Of a stretch of DNA of 64,000 nucleotides, positions 37,111 to 45,745 are shown piece after piece. The notes under the pieces are model-generated. The model searched no databases. It worked only from the letters and a program-made list of their open reading frames with translations, and was not told where the DNA came from. This DNA comes from Bacteroidota bacterium. Its GTDB lineage: Bacteria; Bacteroidota; Bacteroidia; Bacteroidales; Rikenellaceae. The stretch is from contig JAEZTA010000002.1 of the NCBI GenBank assembly GCA_023443765.1, forward strand, positions 1-64,000, read 5' to 3'. Made by a program: the position numbers and the translations under genes. Position 1 is the first letter of the stretch; every line of letters begins with the position of its first letter.

Positions 37111-37195
37111 TCGGTCCGTGGAAAAGAATTTTTGGCCCCGATGGTCTATTGCGAATCGAAACTGATCGGAGGGATTTAGTTAAATTATTTAGGAA

Positions 37196-37209
37196 TATCC
37201 CGCGGGATA
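37196..37209. promoter_or_regulatory. Perfect 14-bp palindrome, candidate operator
   Basis: TATCCCGCGGGATA reads the same on both strands. It lies between two divergently transcribed TonB-receptor genes, about 90 bp from the minus-strand promoter and 340 bp from the plus-strand promoter. A dimeric regulator site is possible. Confidence 0.4.
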
Positions 37210-37531
37210 CGTCCGGATCGCAACCAAAGGTGAATTCGTACCCTGAAAAGGCCTTCTGAATGGTGTTTTTTTCTTATCTTGCAACGCAAGACCCATCATT
37301 AATTAAAGAGACAGGTATGAGGAAAAGAGGATTCGATCGCCATACGGCGGCCGGCCGGATGTGGGCTCCGGACCGTGCCGACGGGTTCCCTGCCTGGGCA
37401 CCCCCCCCCGCGGAAACTGACGTATTCCCCGTTGACAGTTGCGTGTTTTCAGCTATCCGACCGTTGCTCCGGGCAACAGCCGAAGGGCATTTTTGTGTTC
37501 CTTAGTGATTAAAAATCCCTATTATTCGGGA

Positions 37532-37562
37532 TTGCCGCCCGTTTTGCAGGCTCGTATCTTTG
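37532..37562 (+). promoter_or_regulatory. Promoter of the TonB receptor/DUF4876/DUF6850 operon
   Basis: TTG at 37532-37534, 20-bp spacer, TATCTTTG at 37555-37562: a full Bacteroidota -33/-7 pair, 49 bp before the GTG start. Confidence 0.75.
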
Positions 37563-37611
37563 TCCCTCAAGAACGAATAACATTCATACTATTCACATAA
37601 CCCTGTTTGCC

Positions 37612-40503
37612 GTGAAGAAATTTTTACTAGTGCTTTTATTGGCGGGCTTCTGCATTCCGTTGGGTGTGCAGGCCCAGGCTCCGAAGAAGGTTTCCATCGA
37701 GGGAACCGTGACGGAGTATAACACGAAAGAGCCGGTTGCGGGCTGCGTGGTTGCCATCCCGACGCTCGAACTGTGGGTGGTGACCGATGCCAAAGGCCGG
37801 TTCCGGATGCCGTCGGTGACTACCGGCAGCTATACCATCGAGACGACCTGCCTGGGCTACGAGCCCCTTTCGTACAAGGTGACGATCACCTCTTCGATCG
37901 GAACGCTGTCGTTGCGCCTCAGGGAGTCGAGCCTGCAGCTGAATACCGTGACCGTGACGGCCCAGCGGGGCCGCAGCATCAACACCTCCTCGACGATCGA
38001 TCGTCAGGCGATGGACCACCTGCAGGCCACCTCCGTCAAGGACGTGATGCAGCTGCTGCCGGGTGTCGTAACGTCGAATCCCGACCTGACGAGCAGTTCC
38101 TACAACTTTATCGGCATCCGCGACCTGAATACCAACAGGACTACCGTGGAGGCTGTGGGCGTTAACTCCAGTTCGGTCGGCATTTATGTGGATGGCGCAT
38201 CTGTCAAAAACGATGCTTCGCTTGTCGGAGGAAAGGCCTCGGGCTTCGGACAGACACTGAATAAGGGTATCGACATGCGTACGATCTCGACCGACAATAT
38301 CGAGTCGGTGGAGGTGATCCGGGGTGTGGCTTCTGCCGAATACGGCAATATGAGCGCCGGTGCCGTCATTGTCAAGACCAAGCAGGGCCGCACACCCTAT
38401 GAGGTGCGTGTCAAGGCGGTTCCCAACACCAAGGCAGTGGCGCTGACCAAAGGTTACGCGCTGGGGCCCGATAAAGGTTTCCTGAATGTGGGTCTCGATT
38501 ATGCCAATGCCATGAAGGATATCCGTACGTCGAAGGATGCTTACGATCGCGGAACCTTCTCGGTCATGTACAGCAATACGTTCAACCGTGATCGCACGCC
38601 GTTTCAGTTTAATGCGAAGGTGAGCGGTTATCTTTCGAAGGGCACGAGCAAGCCCGATCCTGATGACCTGTCGCAGGACGAACGCAAGTTCCTTGACGAC
38701 AAGAGCCTTTCGATCAACCTGAACGGTTCGTGGTTGCTCAACAAGTCGTGGATTACTTCGCTGAAATATGTCCTGAGTCATACTATGACGCGTGAATATG
38801 CCCGCGACAAAGCGTTATCGACTTATGTTGGTGTCGCTAATCCCGGGGCTACTGAGCCCGGGGAAGGGTTCGTGGAGTTCACGCCGGACGATTATCTGAG
38901 CGATATCCGCAATTTGAGCATGGCTTATTACACCAATGCCAAACTGCTGGCCGAACTTTCGGGCCGCTACGGCAAGGTCTACAACAAGGCAATGGTCGGC
39001 GTTGAGTGGAACAACTCGGGTAACACGGGCAAGGGTCAGTATTACGAAGGTGTGCGTCCCATGCAGTTCCGCGCCCAACCGTTCAGCGATATTCCCTTCA
39101 TGAATCAGGTGGCGGTTTTCGTTGAGGAGAAGGCGACCCTGCCGATTGGTAAAACTTCGCTTACGTTACAGGCCGGAGGCCGTTTTACCTACCTGGCGAC
39201 TGATCAGTTGAATGAAAAATGGGCTGTCGATCCGCGTTTTAATGCTAAATATACCATTATTAACAACCGGGCTCCTAAGAAGGTTCGCGAACTCAGTATC
39301 CGTGGTGGCTGGGGTATTCAGACCACACTACCCGGCCTCTATGCACTCTATCCGTTTGCCTCATATATCGACAACTATTCGCTGCGACTGCCCGCTGCCG
39401 GCGAGCGGCCTGTTACGGAGGCCTGGACGACCGAAGTGACGACGGCTGAGGAGTTGACTAATCGTGACTTGAAGATGCAGTACAGCAAGAATTTCGAAGT
39501 CGGCATTGATTTCGAAATGTTTGGTGTTAAGGGTAGCATCGCCTACTACAATGAGAAGATGCGTAATGGTTACTCTACGCTGTACATGCCCGGCGTGTAC
39601 AGTTACCGGGAGTATGACTATTCCGGTACGGAAACCCCGGTATACATCGACGATCCGAAGAACCCGGGGCAGAAGGTGCTGGGTATAGGCGGAGTGCCGC
39701 TCGACTACCAGACGGTGACTAAGTTTAAGAATATCAAAAAGCCCGGCAATAACAATGAATACGACAAACAGGGCGTCGAATATACGTTGGACTTCGGGCA
39801 GATCCGGGCGATCCGCACCTCGATCATTGTCAATGGTGCTTATATGCAGATGAAAAATCTGTCGGATGTCGGAGCCAAGCAGCTTTTCGATGCCACTTAT
39901 ACGTCGGGAAAAATACAGATCAATGGTCAGAACGTTTACAACCCGGTCTACGGCGGATATGATGGCGGAAAGAGTCTGCAGGGTGCAGCTGTCCGCAAGC
40001 GTCTGAACTCCAATTTCAGCTTTATCACTCATATTCCCAAGTTGCGTCTGATCACCTCGCTAACGGTGCAGTGTGTGTGGTTTGACCGCAGCCGTAACCT
40101 CAAGAACAGTGGCGTTTATTATGAGGATGCCGAAGGCAATAAAATTTACGATTTCGAGGGCCAGGTCAATGGAACGCTTTACAAAGATCCCGATTGGTAC
40201 ATGGATGCAGCCGGGAATCTGCTGCCGTTCGATCCTTCGTTGTATGAGGGTGATCTGCGTAACGCATTCATGACCTACCGAACAACGTCGACCAATTCGA
40301 GCCTGTTTGTGCAGAACTCGTTCAAACCCTACTTTATGGCGAATATCCGTATCACTAAAGAGATCGGCAATATCGCTCAGATTTCGTTCTATGCCAATAA
40401 CTTTACCAACTCACGTCCCAAAATGAAGTTGCAGAGTACGGGCACTTATACGACGGTCAATACCGATATTTATTTCGGTGCGGAACTCAAACTCAAATTC
40501 TAA
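37612..40503 (+). CDS. TonB-dependent receptor of a DUF4876/DUF6850 operon
   Basis: 963 aa starting at GTG 37612 (KKFLLVLLLAGFCIPLGVQAQ signal peptide). One carboxypeptidase-D regulatory-like domain (about 27-105), then a plug: LQATSVKDVMQLLPGVVTSNP, GIYVDGASV, IESVEVIRGVASAEYGNMSAGAVIVKTK. The barrel ends FGAELKLKF. It is about 100 aa shorter than the SusC proteins here and has no SusD. The next gene (DUF4876) starts directly after its stop. Codons are more AT-rich than in the neighbouring loci. The transported substrate is unknown; heme, metal or peptide are all possible. Confidence 0.9.
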   Translation: MKKFLLVLLLAGFCIPLGVQAQAPKKVSIEGTVTEYNTKEPVAGCVVAIPTLELWVVTDAKGRFRMPSVTTGSYTIETTCLGYEPLSYKVTITSSIGTLSLRLRESSLQLNTVTVTAQRGRSINTSSTIDRQAMDHLQATSVKDVMQLLPGVVTSNPDLTSSSYNFIGIRDLNTNRTTVEAVGVNSSSVGIYVDGASVKNDASLVGGKASGFGQTLNKGIDMRTISTDNIESVEVIRGVASAEYGNMSAGAVIVKTKQGRTPYEVRVKAVPNTKAVALTKGYALGPDKGFLNVGLDYANAMKDIRTSKDAYDRGTFSVMYSNTFNRDRTPFQFNAKVSGYLSKGTSKPDPDDLSQDERKFLDDKSLSINLNGSWLLNKSWITSLKYVLSHTMTREYARDKALSTYVGVANPGATEPGEGFVEFTPDDYLSDIRNLSMAYYTNAKLLAELSGRYGKVYNKAMVGVEWNNSGNTGKGQYYEGVRPMQFRAQPFSDIPFMNQVAVFVEEKATLPIGKTSLTLQAGGRFTYLATDQLNEKWAVDPRFNAKYTIINNRAPKKVRELSIRGGWGIQTTLPGLYALYPFASYIDNYSLRLPAAGERPVTEAWTTEVTTAEELTNRDLKMQYSKNFEVGIDFEMFGVKGSIAYYNEKMRNGYSTLYMPGVYSYREYDYSGTETPVYIDDPKNPGQKVLGIGGVPLDYQTVTKFKNIKKPGNNNEYDKQGVEYTLDFGQIRAIRTSIIVNGAYMQMKNLSDVGAKQLFDATYTSGKIQINGQNVYNPVYGGYDGGKSLQGAAVRKRLNSNFSFITHIPKLRLITSLTVQCVWFDRSRNLKNSGVYYEDAEGNKIYDFEGQVNGTLYKDPDWYMDAAGNLLPFDPSLYEGDLRNAFMTYRTTSTNSSLFVQNSFKPYFMANIRITKEIGNIAQISFYANNFTNSRPKMKLQSTGTYTTVNTDIYFGAELKLKF

Positions 40504-41775
40504 ATGCTGCAGACGATGAACAAGATTTTTACCTATATTTTACCGGTGGCCGCCGCCCTCCTGTTGAGCAGTTGCCTCAAGGATATGAAAGAGACCGAAC
40601 TCTTCGAAGGCAGTAAAGAGGTCGAAGTGAGTATTACGCTCCCCGAAGCGCTGGAAGCCGAAGCTAAGAGCGATTTCAAGGTCATATTGCGTAATTCGAA
40701 GACGGGTGTTGTACTGACTACTCTGACCGATGCACAAGGTGTAGCACGTCTGGAAACTGAGTACGGTACGTATAGCGTGATCGTAAGTAAACAGATCGAG
40801 GTGGAAGGCGCCATCAAGATACTCTCGTTTTCGCAGAATATCGTATTGTCGCGTAATGATAAGGCGGTTGAAAAGCTGACCGCCGAACTGACTGCTTCGA
40901 ACAAGGGAACGATCATCCTGAAAGAGGTCTATTTTCACGTGGCCAAAACGCCCAGTGGAGCCAACTACACTTCCGACCAATATTTTATCCTCTACAACAA
41001 CTCGGATAAAGTACAATATCTCGATGGCATCGGCCTGGGGACGCATACGACCTATAACTCGAATGCCAAACGGATTTACGTGAAATCATGGCTGGGGGAT
41101 GATAATACTGATCCGCGTGACTCGGTTCCCATCTGTGCTTTTGGGTTCAATTTCCCGGGCAAGGGGACGGAGCATCCACTCCAGCCTGGCGAAGAGGCGG
41201 TAGTTGCCCTGAGCGCTATCAACCATACGAGTGCCATGACGACCGTACCCCTGAATCTGGCGACGGAGAATACCTGGGCTATGTGGATGCCGGCGCTGAA
41301 ACTGCAAAAGACTCCCGAAGTTCCGCAGGATCGGTGGCTGAATCCCTATTGTGAGCAAGGTATGGGAACGATGTATACGATCTCCCGGACCTCTCCGACA
41401 TTTATTATTTACCGTATCGAGGGAAGTGCCGAGGAGTATGTAAAGGATGGGGTTACGCTCGGAGAGCCGGGCGGACATATGATTTCCGCGCCTCCGACAT
41501 ATACCAGTAAGATATATTCGATCATGATTCCCAAAGAGTGGGTTTATGACGGAGTTGAATTCCGCATCTCCGAGAGCGAAGTTCCGCGCCTTTGCCCGGA
41601 AATCAGCTTACAGTCCCTGCTGATTACTTCGGGGCAGGGTTCAGGTATCTCCTACATCCGTAAGGTCGACGAGGAGGCTACCGCGGCGGCTGGACATACG
41701 GTTTATCAGGATACCAACGACTCTTCGCAGGACTGGGTGATGATCCCGCGGCCGACGCTTTACAAGGGTAACTAA
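40504..41775 (+). CDS. DUF4876 family surface lipoprotein
   Basis: 423 aa from ATG 40504, immediately after the receptor's TAA; ATG 40516 is also possible. Lipobox LLSSC (Cys24) followed by LKDMKETE, an acidic tract. An N-terminal beta-sandwich like a carboxypeptidase regulatory fold (EVSITLPEALEAEAKSDFKVILRN) precedes the DUF4876 part (KEVYFHVAKTPSGANYTSDQYFILYNNSD, PGEEAVVALSAINHTS). It probably sits on the outer membrane and serves its own receptor much as SusD serves SusC. Function is unknown; the role is inferred from operon position. Confidence 0.85.
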   Translation: MLQTMNKIFTYILPVAAALLLSSCLKDMKETELFEGSKEVEVSITLPEALEAEAKSDFKVILRNSKTGVVLTTLTDAQGVARLETEYGTYSVIVSKQIEVEGAIKILSFSQNIVLSRNDKAVEKLTAELTASNKGTIILKEVYFHVAKTPSGANYTSDQYFILYNNSDKVQYLDGIGLGTHTTYNSNAKRIYVKSWLGDDNTDPRDSVPICAFGFNFPGKGTEHPLQPGEEAVVALSAINHTSAMTTVPLNLATENTWAMWMPALKLQKTPEVPQDRWLNPYCEQGMGTMYTISRTSPTFIIYRIEGSAEEYVKDGVTLGEPGGHMISAPPTYTSKIYSIMIPKEWVYDGVEFRISESEVPRLCPEISLQSLLITSGQGSGISYIRKVDEEATAAAGHTVYQDTNDSSQDWVMIPRPTLYKGN

Positions 41776-41792
41776 CTCAAAACGAAAAGATC

Positions 41793-43382
41793 ATGAAAAT
41801 GAATACGATATATGTGGGACTCCTGGCGACGGCCGTTGCGGTATGCACGGCGGCATCGGCGCAGCCTGTTCGGGAGAAGAACCTCGAAAAATACTATACG
41901 ATGGAGCGTATCCGCTCCAAAAGCGGCTGGCTGGTTTCGGACAATGCTGCCGGACTGATCTTTAACCACGCTTCGCTCTCGACAGCCGATGTCAGCTACG
42001 ATTTCGAAAAGGGAGGTCTGCGCAATGTCGGCGATGCCGAACGGGTGCACAGAATGGGTGTGCAGTCGGAGTCCTATCAGCGTTGGAAACGCCTTTCGTT
42101 CTATGGCAAGTTGGGCTATGACTATACTGCCGGTTCGGGTCGTAACTGGGCGGGAAACACCAAACTCTATACTTCGCCGATGAACCTGGGTGACTCGGTT
42201 GCCGGCAATACTCGCAATGAGACTTATTCGCTGAAAGCCGGGGTAGCCTATCAGATGGGGAACTGGGTGATTGGCTTGCAGGGCGAGTACGAGAATCAGA
42301 GTTTAGCCAAGCGGCGCGACGCACGTAACAAGACAACGTACATGCATTTGAGTATTCGTCCCGGTGTAATGTTCTCCTCGAAAGTTGTCGATGCAGGCCT
42401 GAACTTCACCTATGAGCGTACCACCGAGACTGTCAATTATCAGTCGTTTGGAACTAATGAACAGGCTATTCAGGTTTATCTCTTCGAGGGGCTTTGGTTC
42501 TATACGAACCAGTTGGCATCGTTGGGCAGCAATTCCAATCCCTACCAGTATAAAGGTTCGGAATATGGAGGTGCTGCGCAGTTCGAACTGAAGTTCTCTC
42601 CTCGGGTGAGTCTGTTTAACCAGTTTTCGGCAATGTACAACAAGATGGAGCGTTACCGGTTGGAAAAGGATGAGCATCTGGGCGATAATGACCGGTTGAC
42701 CTATCGCTATCTGGGTGTGCTCAACGTTACAGGGCATTGTGTGGATCAGCGGTTTTCGGTCGATGCGTCGTTCGGCGACCTGCTGAAATACAACAATATT
42801 CAGGAGTTGGCTGTCGATCCCGTAAGCAACCAGACCTCTTATAAGCAGTACGGTCGTTTTCTGAAATTCTCGCAGAAGCAGCGCAAGGTCGATGCCGATT
42901 ACAAACTCTATGTCAAGCGCAACGAGTGGAGCAGTTCGTGGATCGTCGATGCGGCCTTTAATTACTACAAGACCGAATCGGAGTATACGATTGCTCCGGC
43001 GCGGTACAACCAGGACATGCACTATTCGAAGCTGATGCTGGGTGTGACCAAAAACTTTAGGTTCAGCGGCCGCAGTTGGCTCGATGCGACGGTGCGCGGA
43101 GGCTATACCTTCGGCGGCGGGACCCAGCTGGAGAAGACCTGTCCCGAAGGCGTACAGATCGAAAACGAGAACTACCGTGCCGACCTGCTGGCGCAGGAGT
43201 ATGCTTTCCTGACCAACGACCGGCTGAACGGCGAGGCCGGCCTGCGTTACACGCACTGTTTCCCGGCGAAGAAAATGGGCCTCTACGTCGACCTGAAAGG
43301 TCGTGCGGCATGGGGTCGCAGCGGCCTGATGGACGGCAGCCGCCGTGGCGGCATCTTTGCAGCGGTGGGTCTGAATTTCTAA
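41793..43382 (+). CDS. DUF6850 family outer-membrane beta-barrel protein
   Basis: 529 aa; signal peptide ending AASAQ. Long alternating beta strands with Tyr/Gly-rich turns (YGKLGYDYTAGSGRNWAGN, SLKAGVAYQMGNWVIGLQGEYEN) and a C-terminal Phe (GIFAAVGLNF) indicate an outer-membrane barrel. It matches the DUF6850 family, which is typically encoded beside DUF4876 and a TonB receptor. Third gene of the operon, 17 bp after DUF4876, followed by a terminator. The function of this barrel is not known. Confidence 0.85.
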   Translation: MKMNTIYVGLLATAVAVCTAASAQPVREKNLEKYYTMERIRSKSGWLVSDNAAGLIFNHASLSTADVSYDFEKGGLRNVGDAERVHRMGVQSESYQRWKRLSFYGKLGYDYTAGSGRNWAGNTKLYTSPMNLGDSVAGNTRNETYSLKAGVAYQMGNWVIGLQGEYENQSLAKRRDARNKTTYMHLSIRPGVMFSSKVVDAGLNFTYERTTETVNYQSFGTNEQAIQVYLFEGLWFYTNQLASLGSNSNPYQYKGSEYGGAAQFELKFSPRVSLFNQFSAMYNKMERYRLEKDEHLGDNDRLTYRYLGVLNVTGHCVDQRFSVDASFGDLLKYNNIQELAVDPVSNQTSYKQYGRFLKFSQKQRKVDADYKLYVKRNEWSSSWIVDAAFNYYKTESEYTIAPARYNQDMHYSKLMLGVTKNFRFSGRSWLDATVRGGYTFGGGTQLEKTCPEGVQIENENYRADLLAQEYAFLTNDRLNGEAGLRYTHCFPAKKMGLYVDLKGRAAWGRSGLMDGSRRGGIFAAVGLNF

Positions 43383-43399
43383 CCCGTTGGTTTCCGAAT

Positions 43400-43439
43400 A
43401 AAATCCCCGCAGGGCTGTCGAAGCCTTGCGGGGATTTTC
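43400..43439. terminator. Terminator after DUF6850 gene
   Basis: AAATCCCCGCA (43401-43411) pairs with TGCGGGGATTT (43427-43437) with an inner GGGCT/AGCC stem; A and T tracts on both sides allow it to work on either strand. Confidence 0.85.
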
Positions 43440-43455
43440 GTTACGGGGTGCCGGT

Positions 43456-43488
43456 AAAAAAGGAACGAACCCCGATGGGGCCCGTTCC
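43456..43488 (-). terminator. Terminator of the S46 peptidase gene
   Basis: GGAACG and CGTTCC arms with an inner CCC/GGG stem (43462-43488). On the minus strand the hairpin is followed by six T (complement of 43456-43461). It lies 20 bp past the peptidase stop. Confidence 0.75.
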
Positions 43489-43507
43489 GTTGTATAGATG
43501 GGGCGGG

Positions 43508-45682
43508 TTATTTCACCAGCCGCATTTCGTCGATCAACGATCCGGCGCCGGCGTATTTGTCCATGATCCACAGCACGAAGCGGATGTCGACGCAGACGGT
43601 CTTGAAATTGGTCGGGTGGAAGTAGATGTCGCCTGACATCGACTCGCGGTTGCCGTCGAATGCCAGTCCGATCACGTCGCCTTTGGCGTTGAGCACCGGG
43701 CTACCCGAGTTGCCGCCCGTGATGTCGTTGTTGGTGAGGAAATTGACATAGAGCTGCCCGTTTTCGCCCCAGCGGCCCCAGTCCTTGTTGCGGATGAGCG
43801 AGAACATCTTCTCGTCGACGCGGAATTCATAGTCGTTGGGGTTGTATTTCTCCGGGTAGCCGTCAATCGTCGAACGGGAGTCGTAATGCACGGCATCCTT
43901 GGGCGAAACGGGGCCTACGGTTCCGTAGGTGAGGCGCATCGTCGAGTTGGCGTCGGGATATTGGGGGACGCCCTCCGATTCGCGCATCTCGTAGATGGCG
44001 TGGGCATAGCGCAGTTCCTCGGCGTCGGTGTCGATGCCGGAGGCCTCTTCGGCCTGCCTGAGGTTCTCGGCGAAGCGCCGCGAGCTGACCGAATTGGCCA
44101 TCGCCGCCATCGGGTCGGAGAGGATGTCCTCGGCGGTGCGGGGCTCGGCGAACCAGGCGCACAGCTTTTCGTAGCTGGTGCAGCAGGTGTTTTCGAAGGC
44201 GTAGTCGATCAGTGCCGGAACGTCGCCCTTGAAGCGGTCGTAAAGCTGCGGCAACTGCTCGCCCCACATCTCGCGGGGAACGTTGTCGGTGAAGCTCTGC
44301 ACCATCCGGGTCAGCACCTCCTTGTCGGTGGCCAGGTCGAAATCCTTCATCATCCGCCGGGTGTTGGCCTGCACGCCTGCGAAATCCTTGTCGCCGACCT
44401 TTACCGTGGCGATGCTGTCGCGCAGCATGCGGTCGACGAGCGTGCCGAGGCGGTTGGCCGTCATCATCACGTCGCTCGGGCGAATCCACGTCTCCTGGAA
44501 ATAACATTTCTGACGTACGGCTTCGGCACGGGCCTCGTAACCCTTCTTCAGGTTGGCGAGCAGGTCGCCGTATTCGGCTTTGCGGGCCGGGTCGGCGTCG
44601 ATCCAGGCGGCGAGGCGCTGCTCCTCGGCAGCGCGGATGCCGATCACGTCGTAACGGCGCAGGCAGATATTTTCCCACTTGGCATAGTCGGCGTAGTTGC
44701 TGATGCCGAAATACTTGTCGCTATACATCAGACGGATGTCCGGATCGGCCTCCATGTGGCGGCGCATGATGTCGAGGCGGTCGTGGCGCGCCTTGATCAC
44801 GATGGGGTTGGTCACATATTCCTTCTCGCGCACGGCGAACGACGACATGTAGCGGTTGGTGCGGCCCGGGAAACCGAGCACCATGGCGTAATCCTTGTCA
44901 TGGATGCCGCCGGTCGCGACGTTGAGCACCTTGCGGGGCGTGATGGGTCGGTTTTCCTTCGAATAGGCAGCCGGCCGGCCCTCCTTGTCGCCATAGACGC
45001 GGTAGAGGGCGAAATCGCCCTTGTGCTGGGGCCAGCCCCAGTTGTCCTGGTCACCGCCGAAAGCGCCGATCTTCACGGGAGGCGCTCCCACGAGGCGTAC
45101 GTCCTTATAGGTCTCGTAGTAGAAAAGCAGGTATTTCTTGCCTTTCCACATCGAGGCGCACTCGACTTCGAAGGGCGTGTCCTTGCCGTATTTCTTTTCG
45201 AGGATGCCGTAGACCTTGCGGGTCCCGAAAACTCCCAGGCTGTTGGCCTTTTCGAGTGAGTCGCGGATGGCCAGTGCTTCGTCCGTCACGTCGATGACCT
45301 TGCGCAGGAAGGTCACGGTTTTGCCTTTGAGCGGCAGTTCATCCTGCTGTTTGAGGGCCCAGAAACCCTCTTCGAGGTAGTTTTTCGCGGGGGTGCTCAG
45401 CGAGTGGATGTCGCCGTAGGCCACGTGGTGGTTGGTGATGACAAGTCCCTTGTCGGAGATCACGCTGCCCGTACCCATGCCGCCGTCGACGGCCACGATG
45501 GCGTTGCACAGCGCCGGGGACTCCTCGTTATAAATCTCCCCGGGCTTCAGCTTCAGCCCCTCCTTCTTCATCTGGGGGTAGATCATGTTCTGGAACGTGC
45601 TGACCAGCCACATGCCTTCGTCGGCAGATGCCGCGGTGGGGAGCAAAGCGCAGACCAGTAAATAAAAAATCGCTTTTTTCAT
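43508..45682 (-). CDS. S46 family dipeptidyl-peptidase, DPP7-type specificity predicted
   Basis: 724 aa, full length for S46. Signal peptide ends TAASA and the mature N-terminus is DEGMW, typical of the family. Catalytic His in ITNHHVAYG (residue 86) and Ser in GGNSGSPV (near 658). Eighteen residues after the Ser the sequence reads FDGN, so the S1-determining position is Gly. In Porphyromonas DPP11 this residue is Arg (acidic P1), while in DPP7 it is Gly (hydrophobic P1). The enzyme releases dipeptides in the periplasm for amino-acid catabolism. It has its own terminator and is separate from the polyferredoxin gene upstream. Confidence 0.93.
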   Translation of the reverse strand: MKKAIFYLLVCALLPTAASADEGMWLVSTFQNMIYPQMKKEGLKLKPGEIYNEESPALCNAIVAVDGGMGTGSVISDKGLVITNHHVAYGDIHSLSTPAKNYLEEGFWALKQQDELPLKGKTVTFLRKVIDVTDEALAIRDSLEKANSLGVFGTRKVYGILEKKYGKDTPFEVECASMWKGKKYLLFYYETYKDVRLVGAPPVKIGAFGGDQDNWGWPQHKGDFALYRVYGDKEGRPAAYSKENRPITPRKVLNVATGGIHDKDYAMVLGFPGRTNRYMSSFAVREKEYVTNPIVIKARHDRLDIMRRHMEADPDIRLMYSDKYFGISNYADYAKWENICLRRYDVIGIRAAEEQRLAAWIDADPARKAEYGDLLANLKKGYEARAEAVRQKCYFQETWIRPSDVMMTANRLGTLVDRMLRDSIATVKVGDKDFAGVQANTRRMMKDFDLATDKEVLTRMVQSFTDNVPREMWGEQLPQLYDRFKGDVPALIDYAFENTCCTSYEKLCAWFAEPRTAEDILSDPMAAMANSVSSRRFAENLRQAEEASGIDTDAEELRYAHAIYEMRESEGVPQYPDANSTMRLTYGTVGPVSPKDAVHYDSRSTIDGYPEKYNPNDYEFRVDEKMFSLIRNKDWGRWGENGQLYVNFLTNNDITGGNSGSPVLNAKGDVIGLAFDGNRESMSGDIYFHPTNFKTVCVDIRFVLWIMDKYAGAGSLIDEMRLVK

Positions 45683-45702
45683 AGTCGGTTCGTTTTATTC
45701 GA

Positions 45703-45730
45703 AAAAGGGGCTTGCGTATCACAAGCCCCC
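45703..45730 (-). terminator. Terminator of the polyferredoxin gene
   Basis: GGGGCTTG (45708-45715) pairs with CAAGCCCC (45723-45730); on the minus strand five T follow. It separates 45746-47704 from the S46 gene. Confidence 0.75.
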
Positions 45731-45745
45731 TGTAAGTATGTTGCA

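Larger units (their letters stand above)
37111..37611. other. Divergent intergenic region with palindrome and promoter
   Basis: About 500 bp without a supported gene. It contains a 14-bp perfect palindrome (37196-37209), a C9 tract (37401-37409) and the promoter at 37532-37562. A 62-codon ORF from ATG 37317 has no protein-like features and is not called. Confidence 0.6.

Noticed and set aside
37317..37505. 62-codon plus-strand ORF in the divergent region
   Set aside because: No similarity, signal peptide or clear ribosome site; it runs through the C9 tract. Kept only as intergenic.
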